Shown here: piece by piece, positions 8,622 through 20,261 of the stretch | Position numbering within the stretch: the stretch's first letter is position 1 | Layout: each line of letters starts with the position of its first letter | Source: Psococerastis gibbosa | Lineage: Eukaryota; Arthropoda; Insecta; Psocodea; Psocidae | Assembly: GCA_963971405.1 (NCBI GenBank) | Contig: OZ020489.1 | Span: forward strand, 41,742,510-41,806,509 | DNA length: 64,000 nt | Direction of reading: 5' to 3' | Translations under genes and position numbers: made by a program | The notes under the pieces: model-generated | Seen by the model: the letters and a program-made list of their open reading frames with translations, nothing else | Told to the model about the DNA's origin: nothing | The model's database searches: none

Positions 8622-10967
8622 CTGCCAAAGAATCAATCTGTCAAAAATCCGCAGTTTACAAAAATTTTAAGTCAACATTTCATGTAAAGTCCTGCTGCAT
8701 TCCATCAGTCTTGTGCCAGCACCGTGCATTCCGTATCATGTCCTCCAAGACAAAACAATTGAGATATTGGCAATGACATTTCGGAATATAAATTATCAGA
8801 TGATCGTCTAAAATTCAAGTGAACATCCACACCCTGAACCACCATTTTGAAATTGGGAAAAACATAGAAATTGCAAATGAATATGACTTACAACTATTTC
8901 ATACCGCCTTGTCGCGATTCAATCGATACAGAAGGCACTGTTTACTCACTCGAATACCTAAACTCTCAATATTTCATAGAAAAACATCAAACAGCTAGGA
9001 TATGAAAAAGTACGAAAAAAAAGTCAAGTGGTTTGCAGAACACGGATTTTGACACTCAGCTGTGACCGCCCCTCCCTACCAAACCCGCAGGCGCACACAC
9101 GTCCCCTTTCCACTTTTGACAGTATATCCGCCCAAAAATAGTCTAACCAAGATTTCTTTTCCTTATAACACCGCTTGACACTTTTATTTAATTTAACAGT
9201 AAATTAAAATAACTTTTCTCCTCACAAAGTGACAAATGGAAATGACAAATCTTTGACGTGGGACAAGATCCATCATTTTCAAGCCACTTTCAAAGATTTT
9301 TTAAATTCATTATCCAAAGTAAGCATTAATAGCCCACTAATTAATTTATAAAAATAGTTTTCAATCTATTTTAAATCAATAAATCACTCTAATTCAAATT
9401 TTCAAACACGGAAAAGTCGTTTTATTTACAAGTAACGTGGTAGCAGTAAAATTGGCGGCCATTTTGCTTCCTGTGGCACTGTTTGTTTACTTTTAAAACT
9501 AAAAGCTAAATTTCTATTAAATTGTTCATTGTTGGTTAATTTTTTAAACAACAGTACATTAGTTATATATCATATTTATAAAGGTTTGTATCACGTATTT
9601 TTAGTCTTCGATCACTTATTTAACATCCTGCCTTGGGGAAGCTTAATGTAATTAGCAAAATTAATCCGTAGATTCGACTAGTTACGGTATTAGCCTTTGC
9701 ATTGCCTTCAACTGTTAAATTTTCTGGTTTCTTGTAAAAAATTATGGCCCTATGATTTTTTGGGATTATGAGATTATGAGGTAAAATTGACTAGCGCAAG
9801 AATTTCATCTAAAGGACAGGAAATGCCCAAATATCTGTTATAGCCTTATCCTACGTAAACTAGTATATTTATAATGACCCCTACGCATACGGCTGGCAGT
9901 CTACTAATAAGGTAATCAATAATGCATATTTTTGGAAAATTCTATAATAGGCTGCTATACTTGTGTTTACAAAGTATTCGATCCTGAAAATTTTAAATCA
10001 TTAATCAGCTTAACAATAGTCAATAAGGTAGATGTGTTTGAACCCTTGAAATTTCAGTCCTTAACGATTTATTCAACTTGTTAATCTATGCTAAATCACA
10101 ATATGTGATGTGATACATCACTATGACACATCACAATCTATTCTATTAAGCTAACTACAGCTACACAAAGCAGAAGGATAACGGGTAGTACCTAATGTGA
10201 GTAATAAAGGCTCAACTAAAGGAATACCTAGCAAATAACATAAGCAACTGACAAACCCAATTCGTAAAGCTATGAGGCCAAAATCCCTTTTTAGTTTACC
10301 ATTTTACCGAATAATGGTTTAGTTGTAAAAAGGTAACAACCCACTGTACTAAGGTGTACAGGGACGTCTGTTAGAAAGAAATGACAAGCCTAGTAGCTTA
10401 CACTTATTGCGACCTTGTCACACACACTTTGACCAGTAGGGGGCGGGTTGGGTTGGGTTAGTATCTGGATGACCTTTTCGTTCTCCTGGTAGCTTTTATC
10501 ACATCATACGGTCAAACCCCAAGATACCTAGAAGATTTTTAATCTTACACACCTTGTTTCAAGCCTTCTATATCGCATGTATACTGTAATTTCACCATAT
10601 AAGGTTAGCTTTGACTATCCTCTGATAAATCATTGCCCAATAGAAATCAATCAATCAATCAATCTGTGTATGATGTAATTGTCATTCGAACGGGAGTCGA
10701 ACTCAGTCAGTGTCAACTTGACCAAATGGGGATATTTCCAACATCTCGTCCGTTTCTGGAACCCAATGGGACATCTACTCCAAAGCCCAAGGACCCCAGG
10801 GGACTGTATAGAAGATCTTTGAAGAGAAAACATCTCAACATTAGACTTAGCCCACTGCTGAACCCAAAAACTTTGATGTCTTAACGTTCAAGCCCTCAAT
10901 AAAATTACGCTATTTACCACTCGCCGGATCCCACCATCGCTTGAAAAGTATCGATGAGGAATACAAA
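8622..10967. other. AT-rich unique-looking region, no gene recognised
   Basis: About 2.3 kb with no credible coding frame and few obvious repeats. It holds an (AATC)n microsatellite near 10645-10665. If the exon at 8490-8621 is real, upstream introns and the promoter of that minus-strand gene could lie here, but nothing in the sequence shows it. Confidence 0.45.
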
Positions 10968-11442
10968 GGCGCATATTCCACCTACGTCAATAGTAAATAG
11001 TAAATGTGGTATTGACGGACATTTCCATTTTTCATTGATACACTACATTCCACTTGTTTTTTCAACTATTGATCACTTTTCTTCTATTGACACGTATGCG
11101 CCAAATTTTTGAAATTTGTTTGCATTTGTTTTTTACAATTGGTTTGTATTTGTTTTCTTCGTACACTTATTATTTTTAATAAAACCTAATAATAGTAGGA
11201 GATCCGAAGTAAGATCGACCTTAACCGATCTGTTTAATGGTTGAAAATTGTTTTATAAACATTAAAATATAAAATGTTTGTATTTAACATATCCCATGAC
11301 GCCATTTTAGTTTGTTATTGCTTGCAACGCGTGATTTTACTCTATGATCATTGATCAATTTTAACAATGGCATAGAGTAAAATTGCAATGTCCGTCAATA
11401 CCACATTGACTATTGACTATTGAAGTAGGTGGAATATGCGCC
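10968..11442. mobile_element. Palindromic MITE, family A, long form (copy 2)
   Basis: GGCGCATATTCCACCTACGT at the left and its inverse ending GCGCC at 11442 bound about 475 bp. The inner arms carry CATAGAGTAAAAT and CCAAATTTTTGAAATTTG, which also occur in the long form at 16837-17285 and in family D at 27060-28174. The right end abuts the possible intron of the minus-strand frame at 11483. Confidence 0.8.
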
Positions 11443-11482
11443 TAAATGGAATCGTCATTTCTATATGTACGGTGGTACTTAC

Positions 11483-12920
11483 TTTGCTTTCACTTTTTTC
11501 ACGCTTTATCTCCGACGGGGAGTCGTTGGTACAGTATTGCAGCTGCCAAGGCCCTCTGCCTGGGGTGAGCGTCTTTTTACGAGAATTTGAGTTGTTCCAA
11601 ATCTGCCTGACGTTTCTCGGCATCGTCATTTTCCGTCTCTCCGGTTTCCTGGAACCACAATCTCCTCAACCCTTTTCAGTAGATCTGTTTCCCCTCACCC
11701 TTGGGCATGCCCGTGTCATAGCAGGCGTTTTCAACTCTGGCGCTATCGTGTAGTACACAACTTGAAGCAACCCTAAGCACTACTTGAACACGTTCGTGAA
11801 CGACTCCTAATTTATTTAAATAAAGACATTCACCCACTACTACAGTATAAACATATGGAAAGAACAACCAACCTGTTGTGTAGAGGCACATTCAGGTTCT
11901 TCATGCCATAGAGATTCAAATAAGTACGGCCCCATTAGAATAGTCGGGCGATGCATTGCAGCAGGAGAAATCAGCTCAGGGAAGCCAACCTCTCCTCGAA
12001 CCACTAGCTATGTATTTGCTCAGAGCGCATATTACTAGCCTCACAAGTATAAATTAATGGATAGAAGAGCCCACCTTACCGAGGCTTTTCAGGCGATGAT
12101 GGACCCCACTCCAAGTGCTATATTTTCCGTTCATGTTTTGCGCACATGATCCAATTGACAGGTGAATTTGTGTTAATTGTAGAGAAAATGAACGCAAGAA
12201 GGCTTGAGCTTGAAGTGTGGCTGGCCTACCATTGGCTGCTCAAAGACTACAGTCGTAAGTAGAGTTCTCTATTAGAGAGAACCGACATTTGATCAATATT
12301 TTCCCTCGAAGCCATGAATTTTGAATTTGAATTGAATGATGAAGCGATAATATCTTGTTGAATGCCGTGAAAACCTTTGTAATTAAATCCCCACACGACG
12401 TTCCCAGCCTTTCCTTCTTCTTCTTCCCTACAGTGTCGATTTCAGCTTGAGGGACGCCTCTGACCCACTTCTTAAACTCCACCCCTCGACGACTGGCTGC
12501 ATGCGAAGCTCCGGCGTAGACTTGCCTCTTTTCAGGGCTACCTGTTTTTTTACCCAAAGTTGTTTTTGGTTTGACAATCGGTTTTCTACCGTGTGGCCCC
12601 GCCTCCTCCACCTGCGTCATACATTTGGAAAACCATTGCAGCTCCTAATTTTCCAACCTCTTCTCCACGGATTCGACGTACATTTGTTCACCGATGCGGT
12701 TGTTTCCTCGAACTCCGATCTTGCTTTCCCCGCTTTGAGTCTTAGGTATATTTTCATCTGAGTTACTCTTTATTTTGCTCATTTCGCTTATTGTCCCAAC
12801 ATTTTCAAGAGAATAAAAACGTGGCTTGGTGGGAAGATATTTTCGACGTGTCGTTTCTCTCCAACGTTGAACTGCAGTGTTTGATGTACAACACTTGTGC
12901 TTACAGATGCGCACCGGCAC
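11483..12920 (-). pseudogene. Lys/Arg-rich reading frame with one in-frame stop, unknown family
   Basis: On the minus strand one frame runs from 12920 to 12240, interrupted by a single TAG near 12645. The upstream part has KTQSGESKIGVRGNNRIGEQ. The downstream part has GRKPIVKPKTTLGKKTGSPE and RGVEFKKWVRGVPQAE. Further downstream a possible exon (about 11640 to 11483, ending at the donor GTAAGTACC) reads NSRKKTLTPGRGPWQLQYC in an open frame. The strongly basic composition would suit a nuclear or spindle-associated protein, but I recognise no family. The stop could be a mutation, a missed intron, or evidence that the frame is not coding at all. Confidence 0.3.
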
Positions 12921-13753
12921 AATGTAAATTGTTTACTCACTTGCATTTATCACGATAGCTGCTGGACTCGCCACACACACAGGTAAATACTAGGATGCTT
13001 TAATTTATTTTTGCTTGTCAAGCTGTTTCGTATGTTAGGCTAATGCATTTTTGTAACCTGTTCTACCTTTTGTTGAGTCTGTTTGACCGGAGACTACACG
13101 AATTTGATGAATCAGTAGAATCCGGGATGACAGGCCGTGGTCGTTCTGAAAGTGTACTCCATGTAACTCCGGCCGTGAAAGTGCATGTAAATATACACCA
13201 ATATGAATAGAAGAGAATGCAAGTAAAAAATATAATATTTTTATTAATTAACTACTTAGACTCGTATCTGTACTTGGTTAGTCAAGCTTCCGCCTGTCGC
13301 ATTGCGTCAATGGAAAGCTCGTCTCAGCTTGTCCATTATCGCTTGTTGCCGGTGTAGATTGACATCGAGAACGTATACCAGTTTGCCAATGGGCAAAAAT
13401 TAATACAGAAGCAGTATTAATATTTTCCGAAATCCATTGAGAGAGATAGGGCGAGAAACGAAGATACTCGAGTGGAGATGCCGGTATATCACCGAAAATT
13501 AAGGGTACGAAGGTTACCATCGTGGGGCGAGAAGATGGACACCTGCTACAACGTATGAGTGACTATTCGGTGGAGGGCACCCGACTACTAGGGCGATTAA
13601 GGACCTTGGTCGTTTGTCGCCAAAAAATGCACATGACTGGAGCACCGGGAAATTGATGATCCGTTCCGCCGACCCTTGGGGCTAAAGTAAAGTAAAGTAA
13701 GTTTGTAGGCTACTAGTCTGTACCATGGGTTGGTGCCTTTTAATTTTACGTTA
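12921..13753. other. Repeat-derived spacer with possible LINE 3' end
   Basis: 13258-13410 repeats the sequence at 3220-3330. 13540-13700 ends in a short frame (WSTGKLMIRSADPWG, stop) followed by an (AAAGT)n-like tail at about 13684-13700. A comparable tail ends the Jockey-like fragment at 44.9 kb, so a 5'-truncated non-LTR element is plausible. A PLE-end-like sequence (GTAGAATCCGGGATGACAGG) lies near 13115-13160. Confidence 0.4.
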
Positions 13754-14015
13754 GGCCCGGTACACACGGATGATTCTCGGAGTCGCGATTTGCCGACGTA
13801 TTTTCCATTGAAGCCATAGGGCTAGCAGAACTGAAGATTTCTTATCGATTTCTCGTGAAGCCGACCGCACGGAAGTCCGAGACATGCCAGATAGTTGATA
13901 TCGTCTGAAGTAGACTCTGTGGGTTCCACCAACCATTCACCAAGCCTACAATGGAAAAGACGTCGGCCAATCGCAACTGCGAGAATCGTCCGAATGTTTA
14001 TTTTTTCTGCTTCGT
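13754..14015. mobile_element. TIR element starting GGCCCGGTACACACGG (copy 1)
   Basis: The left end GGCCCGGTACACACGGATGA continues with TTCTCGGAGTCGCGATTTG. The right end mirrors it as CAATCGCAACTGCGAGAATC then GTCCG, but the last dozen bases are missing. The second copy at 20943-21541 has both ends. No transposase is present, so this is a non-autonomous DNA transposon. Confidence 0.7.
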
Positions 14016-14735
14016 TGCGTTGCATAGCTTCCATCTTGGTTTCGATGATATTGATGGATATTGTTTTGATTTAATTTTATGCAGTACTATAAGTTAAATG
14101 CTAATCTTCTGAACAGGATTGAGGCATTTGGACTCAAACAATTTTCGGCAGTTACCTTTTTTACTTTGTATCTCTTAAAACTTGATAAAGAGCATACTTG
14201 GTAGATGTTAAATTCTGGTTTTAAAAATAAGTCAGTCTTTATTGGTTAATCGGATAAGCTGTAGGTCTATTTTTCATTGTTTTATTTATTTTCTTCCTGT
14301 TTTTTTTTTATACGTTTGTAATGGAAGAGCATAGCAGGAAATAACCGCACTTCTATTCTCATGTTTTCTTTGATATTTTGTTATGTTTTTGTATCTGTAC
14401 AACTGGTACCGTACTGTAAATTGCACATGTACAAATATAATTATATATTATTAGTTTTTTTTTTTTTTTTAATCATAACCCAACGCCCTTTGGGGCTTAC
14501 GCGTTGTTTGTTTATGTGTAGTGTTTTGAATTTAATATATTACGCTCTAATTTAATCGATACTACATTTATGTATGTGTGTTCTATTTTGACCCATACCC
14601 CCCCCCCCCCCCCAAGTGATCTGTATCCGTCCCTGATGTGCTGATGTGACCGTTGACTCGTACCCGAACTAGACTAAGTCACCTTTGCGCCTGTTAAATT
14701 GAGACAATGGTACGCTCCACTCAGCTTGACTATTT
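14016..14735. other. AT-rich spacer with a GGATCC-type poly-C repeat end
   Basis: Mostly poly-T-rich unique sequence. Around 14565-14640, TTTTGACCCATACC, a long C tract and GTATCCGTCCCTGATG match the poly-C/poly-G repeat family seen complete at 34441-34620 and in the 42-kb and 63-kb arms. Confidence 0.5.
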
Positions 14736-14935
14736 TGTAGTAACTTGTAAATCCGGGCTGATGAACCGTGGTCGAAATGAAGTGAACTTCTATACGTTTC
14801 GTCAACATCTGGGGTCGACATCTGCAGTGGCGCTGCGTAGACTTCGAGGTTGTACCTCGGTGGCTCCGTAGCGACTCTCGACCACGGCCCATCAGCCCGA
14901 ATTCTACTGGTTCCTCAACACCAATAATATCCGTA
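14736..14935. mobile_element. Inverted pair of Penelope-like 3' ends with a decayed hammerhead
   Basis: ATCCGGGCTGATGAACCGTGG at the left is mirrored by CCACGGCCCATCAGCCC at the right, so two element ends face each other. Minus-strand sequence at about 14795-14850 has the hammerhead layout (GAUGUCGACC...GUUGACGAAACGU), but the core reads CUGCAGA. The same terminal sequence joins the GIY-YIG coding region in the copies at 52905-55140. Confidence 0.65.
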
Positions 14936-15339
14936 AATGCATGGGGTCGTTGACAGGGCAAGGATCACTATTCACTATATACTGTACGTGAGCCTGCGTC
15001 CGTATAAAAGTCCTTAAATTGATGATAATACTGGTTAGGCACAATTGTGTAACTCATGCCGGCAAAGACCCCCCACTATCTGTTTTTTATACAAAGCAAA
15101 TTCCATGATTCATCCATGTTCCGTAAATGTTCACCATTGCAAAAAAAAGGTTTCATGGCAGTTTATATAGACCCACCACCCTCATACGCTCCGGCTTCAG
15201 GGGGCACAGTTTTTGACATAATGCTCATGCAAAACGATGTGAAAATACTTACTTACTTCAGCCAACGCCCGTACGTGGCCTTTCGGCCATCCGACGCCGT
15301 GCCGCCCAGTATAAAAAAGCTCGTTCCTCCTAAGTTGCC

Positions 15340-15510
15340 TCGCAGATGACGTCCTTAAGGCCGTCGCAGGTTGCGAGATGTTCTGCAGTTCCTTCAGATG
15401 TAAAACACAGGGGGCACAATGGTGAGTCCACCACCCCAATCCTGTGCAAGTGCTTCTGAAGGAAATCGTGTCCCGTCGCCATTCGGAAAGTCGCCACTGC
15501 CACATCTCTC
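15340..15510 (-). pseudogene. Non-LTR retrotransposon fragment: RNase H C-terminus with zinc knuckle
   Basis: Translation on the minus strand from about 15505 gives RDVAVATFRMATGHDFLQKH, then LHRIGVVDSPLCPLCF and TSEGTAEHLATCDGLK before a stop. The spaced H, CPLC, H and C residues after an FRMATGHD block are characteristic of the C-terminal end of Jockey/I-type LINE polyproteins that carry RNase H. A possible remnant of the last residues continues past the stop towards 15270. It is 5'-truncated and dead. Equivalent fragments are at 31750-32062 and 55850-55950. Confidence 0.7.
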
Positions 15511-15639
15511 GGAAGGTCCCTATGAAAATACCCGAAATATCTATCTATCTTAATGAGCTAGAAGCAGAAGGTCACACTTCAAAATGTAGAGAAACATTTC
15601 TGCTTTCTACTAATTCCTCACAGATGGTTATCAATAATT

Positions 15640-15880
15640 CACGTTTTAGTTTAGTGTTTCGTGTCCGAGGTAGAGACTCCTAATTTCTGTCAGCCAGGTG
15701 CCATAGTTGGTGCCCAACCAAAGGTCGTTGAAGTTTTTGGCCTCGGTGGTGAAAGAATTACCCGCTAGATGTTTCCACTTAGCGTTGCCCGGGGTACGCC
15801 CGATCGGTTTTTTTATCTACTTGTATGAAAAGCTATTTTCAAGGAGGCTCCTTTCCTGTGCCCCGTCAATATCTCAAATT
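15640..15880 (-). mobile_element. Internally deleted copy of the 37-40 kb LINE
   Basis: The left part (CGTGTCCGAGGTAGAGACTC, 15660-15680) matches the 3' end of the LINE at 37250-40320. The right part, from GGTGGTGAAAGAATTACCCG through TACGCCCGATCGGTTTTTTT to GGAGGCTCCTTTCCTGTGCC, matches its 5' region at 40170-40300. The two ends are fused with the entire coding region missing. It is flanked by an inverted pair AAATGTAGAGAAACATTTCT (15579) and AGAAATGTTTCTCTACATTT (15961). Confidence 0.65.
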
Positions 15881-16642
15881 AAATTTGATTTGTTCCACTT
15901 GTGAGACATTGTTCCTCCGGTTATGGGACAATCGGACACCCCTACAGTTGAATAAAATGAAGAAATGTTTCTCTACATTTTTATATATAGTATGTGGCCG
16001 CCACTAACAAATATTGGCCCCTATTTTTGGAACTCCTTCGACCTGACATCCTCAGTGCCCGTTATTTCTTTCAATTCTAGTTCAATTATTGTCACTGATT
16101 GGTGTTAGGGACAACTTTTTTTACATCGAAATGTATGGGTACTTTTCTTCTAATTTATGATATCTGCACCTTAATTATCAAACCACTGAACTTCAAATAA
16201 ATCTAAAATGCGTTGTTGGTATCCTCGTGTTGGGGAAAAAATCCTCTACTGACGGCCTAAACTCTTAAATCCCGAAAAAAAATATGAAAGCCTCTATCGT
16301 TGAAATAGCAAAGAACTTAACTCCAAGGTGATTGAATTGGCCCTTAAAATAGCATTAACTCCAGTCTCCAGCAGTAAACAAAGCTATAACAAAGCTGCTA
16401 CCTATAGAATCAGCCGGATGGTGGCATGACAGGAAATTAATTTGCCACCTTCGTAGTACAATTTCTGAAAGAACATTGATTTTTGAAAACGGGTTTTTGT
16501 CTCTCCTAAAAAATTTGGAGTTGAGCGGTTTGCTAATTAGGTTATCGATATGTTATTTATGGTTCTACTGCCTATATTTCCCGTGAACTATGATTATTTT
16601 GAATTCGCTAGTTTCAAGTTTCTAATTGCTAGTTTATTTCAG
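15881..16642. other. Upstream region of the TNFAIP8-family gene
   Basis: AT-rich, without coding frames. TTTATTTCAG at 16633-16642 is a good splice acceptor only two bases before the ATG, so at least one non-coding 5' exon should lie upstream. I could not identify that exon or the promoter. Confidence 0.45.
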
Positions 16643-19350
16643 TAATGGACGGGTTTAAAGCAAGGGACATTGGGATGCGTGTGCAGAAGAAGATTCTAAG
16701 TCGAATGGCAACGAAAAATGTCGCTAGGGTGTTCATTGACGAGAGGTCTGCCAATATTCTAGACAATCTGTACAAGCTAGTCAAAGACTACGTAAGTCAA
16801 ATGTGCATCCTTTATAACCTATTCATGGTCAGTTAGGCTCTTATTCCACCAACGTCAATAGTGATAGTAAATGTAGTAAAGACGGAAATTTGAATTTTAC
16901 TCTATGCCATAGTTAAAATTGATCAATGATCATAGAGTAAAATCACGCGTTGCAAACAATAACAAACTAAAATGGCGTCATGGGATATGTTAAGTACAAA
17001 TATTTTATATTTTATTGTTTATAAAACAATTTTCATCCATTTAACAGATCGGTGAAGGTCGATCTTACTTCGGATCTCCTACTATTATTAGGTTTTATTA
17101 AAAATAGTAAGTGTACGAAGAAAACAATCACAAACAAAATTTCAAAAATTTGGCGCATGCTTGTCATGAGAAGAAAAGTGGTCAATAGTTGAAAAAACAA
17201 GTGGAATGGCGTGCATCAATGAAAAATTCAAATTTCCGTCAATACCAAATTTACTATCACTATTGACGTTGTTGGAATAAGCGCCTAATCAACGTCAGCA
17301 TGTTAGACCTTGTTACGCCCTAGGACTAATACAAGAGCACATATTCCTCTTGGCCTAGGCTCATGGCTGAGGACAGACATCAAACCTCTCTTTTAGAAAT
17401 ATTATATCGTCCAGCACGTATGTCCTTAGCCATAAAGTATAAAACACGAAACTTCGGTTCACCGTTTGAGCTGATTACACCGTGCAGGTTAGAGTAGCCT
17501 CCTAAGGAGCTTATTCCATCTACGTCAATAGTGCATAGTAAATGTGGTATTGACGTGGTAGCAGACATTGTTAGACTGTCTTTAATGTCTGCTACCACGT
17601 CAATACCACATTTACTATGCACTATTTACGTAGGTGGAATATGCGCCTAACAATGAAGTAAGTACGTTATCATGTTGCCCCCCAAGTAGCTCAGTGTGAA
17701 ATCCTTACTTAACCCGGTTCACCTCCTTTTTTGTAACCTAAAGTTTTCACATTGTGTCTTTCTGTTTACACCTTCCGTTAGCTGGCAGCTACCGTAGTAG
17801 CCTCTGGATTAAATCCTGTTTTTGCATTGCTACAGTACGCGTCTCATTTGCTTCGACACGAGAACTTCGTAAGCTGCATCATTGAGAGAGCCATAGAAAG
17901 CGTCAACCGGCCTGGGGCGCCCGAGAAAAGAGTATCTACGGCAGAGGATGTAAGGGCCAATACATATGTGGAGCTGAAGAGGGCGTGCCAGGATGAAGAG
18001 GAGAGGATGCATCGATGCCACGTGGCTGTAACTTGAAGAAGAAGTACGCGTCTCATTCGTCCCCGTACAGCGTAGCCACTCAACGAGCGTCTCACCTGGC
18101 AGACCTGCTTGTGTTAAAACATTATGTCAGGTTTTTTCTTGCACACAGTCGTGGAGACCAGTATTCTCTTTGGCAAGTTGCTGCAAGTTAGAGATACCTA
18201 TAAGAAGCACTGTATTTCCACGAGGTACGGCCGATGGCCGGAGCCGGCTTTAATGGTTGATGTATGTTTTTGCAGACTGGCAGTAAAAAGGAAGCGGAGA
18301 AATTGGTGAAAAATCTAATCAAGGTGGTGGTGAAGATGGCCGTTCTGTACCGACATGATCAACTGACCAAAGAAGATTTTATCCTGGCCGACAAGCTCAA
18401 GAACAGGTTCAATGCGGCTGCACTTGCAATCATCAGCTTCTTTGAGGTAGGGTACCTACACATAAACAATATATTAAACACTGGGTTGCCAGACGAGAGG
18501 AAATTCTGTTGTCACGCATGCGTCTGGGCCTTTCAAAGCTCATACAGCGTCATCCTATGGCATACGACCCGCCACCGAGTTGCCATAACATTGAAATGTC
18601 CTGCTGACCTGCTCGGTCAACGCATGCGTCTGGGCCTCTTAAGGCTCACAACGGTCATCTTATGGCATATGACCCGCCACCGAGTTGCCATAACTTTGAC
18701 ATCTCCTGCTGACCTGCCCGGTCTACGCTGGCCCCAGAGCCCTCTGCCGCTGCCGTACACACTGCAACACCTGTTTAGAATTGACGAGTGTCCTGTGTCT
18801 CGTCGTCTGGTACATCAAGTCTACCCCCCTCTTTAGAACACTCTAAGGAGAGTCTGGGGTTGACAACAACAGAAGCCCAGAATGGCAAAGAGCCTATTTA
18901 TTTTACAACTTGGATGCATTGATTACATGAGTTGACTTGTTTGTTGTAAAAGTAAAGTGAATCGTCTCAATTACTACTTAATCGATACTCCTGTCGTCCC
19001 CTTCATAGTAATCCCTCCCATATGTATAAATTAATACACTTCCCTGAATCAAAATCCTGGATACGTACCTGGCTCAAACGGACCTTATAACTAATTCATT
19101 TAATCAGGTGGACTTCACATACGATAAGCTGTACCTGACGAAGCATTTTAATGAATGCCAAGTAGCACTAGGCGCCATCATCGAGCGACATCTCACAGAG
19201 AAATCGTTGCACCGTGTCCAGCACGTGTTCCAAATCATAGGCGATCCCGACTTCCTGGACGCCATCTTTCGGAGTGGCTCACCGCACCGGCCCGTCCTCC
19301 AAGCCATAGTCAAGGATATGAGCGATGCTATGGACGCTGGTGAATTGTAA
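16643..19350 (+). CDS. TNFAIP8: TNFAIP8-family protein (TIPE), 186 aa, three coding exons
   Basis: Coding exons are 16645-16791, 18276-18446 and 19108-19350, all joined in phase 0 at canonical sites (donors GTAAGTC and GTAGGGT; acceptors TTTTTGCAG and TTTAATCAG). The 186-residue product begins MDGFKARDIGMRVQKKILSR and ends KDMSDAMDAGEL. Blocks diagnostic of the family are AQKK-type RVQKKILSRMATKN (residues 12-25), KEAEKLVKNLIKVVVKMAVL (about 53-72), and ERHLTEKSLHRVQHVF (about 132-147). The family folds as one all-helical domain with a lipid-binding cavity; members act in phosphoinositide signalling, cell death and immune homeostasis. The short N-terminus resembles the insect protein more than vertebrate TNFAIP8. 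Family and exon calls are strong. Which vertebrate paralogue it corresponds to cannot be said, as arthropods typically have one copy. Confidence 0.93.
16837..17285. mobile_element. Palindromic MITE, family A, long form (copy 3), in TNFAIP8 intron 1
   Basis: TTA precedes GGCTCTTATTCCACCAACGT, and the mirror end GCGCC at 17285 is followed by TAA. The interior (CATAGAGTAAAATCACGCG, AAATGGCGTCATGGGATATG) matches the inverse of 10968-11442. It starts only about 45 bp after the exon 1 donor. Confidence 0.8.
17315..17460. repeat. Repeat shared, inverted, with SPTLC1 intron 2
   Basis: GTTACGCCCTAGGACTAATA, TTGGCCTAGGCTCATG and GCACGTATGTCCTTAGCCAT have inverse counterparts at about 32830-32950. The family is present in introns of both host genes and is otherwise unidentified. 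Confidence 0.55.
17506..17646. mobile_element. Palindromic MITE, family A (copy 4), in TNFAIP8 intron 1
   Basis: TAA, then GGAGCTTATTCCATCTACGT; the mirror half ends GCGCC before TAA at 17647. It is nearly identical in its arms to copies 1 and 5 and contains the shared GTGGTAGCAGACATT core. Confidence 0.85.
17849..18042 (+). mobile_element. 5'-truncated non-LTR 3' end with 15-bp target duplication, in TNFAIP8 intron 1
   Basis: AGTACGCGTCTCATT occurs exactly at 17834-17848 and 18043-18057, framing 194 bp. The insert reads as a coding C-terminus (RPGAPEKRVSTAEDVRANTY, VELKRACQDEEERMHRC, stop) and ends in GAAGAAGAAG-type sequence. A truncated coding end, short-repeat tail and exact target duplication mark target-primed reverse transcription, probably from an RTE-like element. 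Confidence 0.8.
18511..18722. repeat. Two-copy tandem repeat, period 106 bp, in TNFAIP8 intron 2
   Basis: CGCATGCGTCTGGGCCT, GTCATC(C/T)TATGGCATA and CCGCCACCGAGTTGCCATAA occur in the same order at 18515 and 18621 with few differences. The GC content is higher than in the flanks. The long frame through both units (18264-18836) is a chance extension of exon 2 and is not coding beyond 18446. Confidence 0.75.
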
Positions 19351-20119
19351 ATTGGTCATTTTTTACTGTAGCCTTAATAGTTTTTTTTTTTGTTTTTTTT
19401 TTTTAAGTTACTCACTAGAGTGTGTGTTGATGGTGAGAAATAATCCCGTTGGTAGAGAATTTGACTATAAAAGGGAGACGACCTCTCCAGTTCAGTGCCG
19501 GGTTTGGCTATGGGACTAGGAGGGCCATGACCCCCCACAAAATCGCAATAGATTAAAAAAACAAAACCAAAAAACTAAAGCAAATATATAAACTTGTCGA
19601 AATATTTAGCGGGAAACTGGAACGTGCCGTGGCATTAATGATTAATCGCCTTACTCTATTGTATTCTATTCTATTTTGCATCCTGTGGCTCTATTTTATA
19701 AATGATAGTGGAATATTCGTGTAATGGTGCAAGACTTTTCTGCCCGAGAAAGGGCCGAAAAGGCCAAACCAGGTTCCAGTTTATGCGCAGCATTCGTCTG
19801 TATATCCACATTAGAAATATCTGGCCTGTATTCACCCATTCCTAATGGATATCATACGAAAATCGGAAATACGGATACCGGAGTACCAGCATCCCAAATG
19901 GAGTAATGGTCAAGAGACCCTCTACCAGTCCTCTCGCCTAGGCCCTCATAGAATTGCCGTGCCACGGCGTTTAGTAAGGTGTGATGCACATGCTGAATAC
20001 TGTATATAGAATAGAAAACAGTGTATTTCTCAACCAAAATGAACATGTGAACATGAAATTACGACCTGTGCCCCCTCAAGCCGAAGCGTGGGTGGGTGTC
20101 ACAATATCGTACTTACTTA
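19351..20119. other. 3' flank of the TNFAIP8-family gene, no gene recognised
   Basis: Poly-T tracts near 19380-19405 follow the stop codon. I see no clear AATAAA close to the gene end and no coding frame before the MITE at 20120. Confidence 0.4.
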
Positions 20120-20261
20120 GGCGCATATTCCACCTACGTCAATAGTCAATAGTAAATGTGGTATTGACGTGGTAGCAGACATTAAAGACAGTCTAAAAAT
20201 GTCTGCTACCACGTCAATACCACATTTACTATTGACTATTGACGTAGGTGGAATAGGCGCC
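20120..20261. mobile_element. Palindromic MITE, family A (copy 5)
   Basis: TTA (20117-20119) precedes GGCGCATATTCCACCTACGT. The mirror half ends GGCGCC and is followed by TTA (20262-20264), a clean 3-bp target duplication. The element is almost a perfect 142-bp palindrome, so it probably inserted recently. Confidence 0.9.

Noticed and set aside
12447-12761. 104-codon plus-strand ORF rich in Phe/Leu/Ser
   Set aside because: It is antisense to the Lys/Arg-rich minus frame and its composition is the complement of that frame.
18264-18836. 190-codon ORF running past exon 2 of the TNFAIP8-family gene
   Set aside because: Homology stops at 18446 where a GTAGGG donor occurs; the remainder runs through an intronic tandem repeat.
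20120-20261. CRISPR-like palindromic repeats
   Set aside because: The repeats are single dispersed palindromes with TTA target duplications, not an array with spacers, and the genome is eukaryotic.
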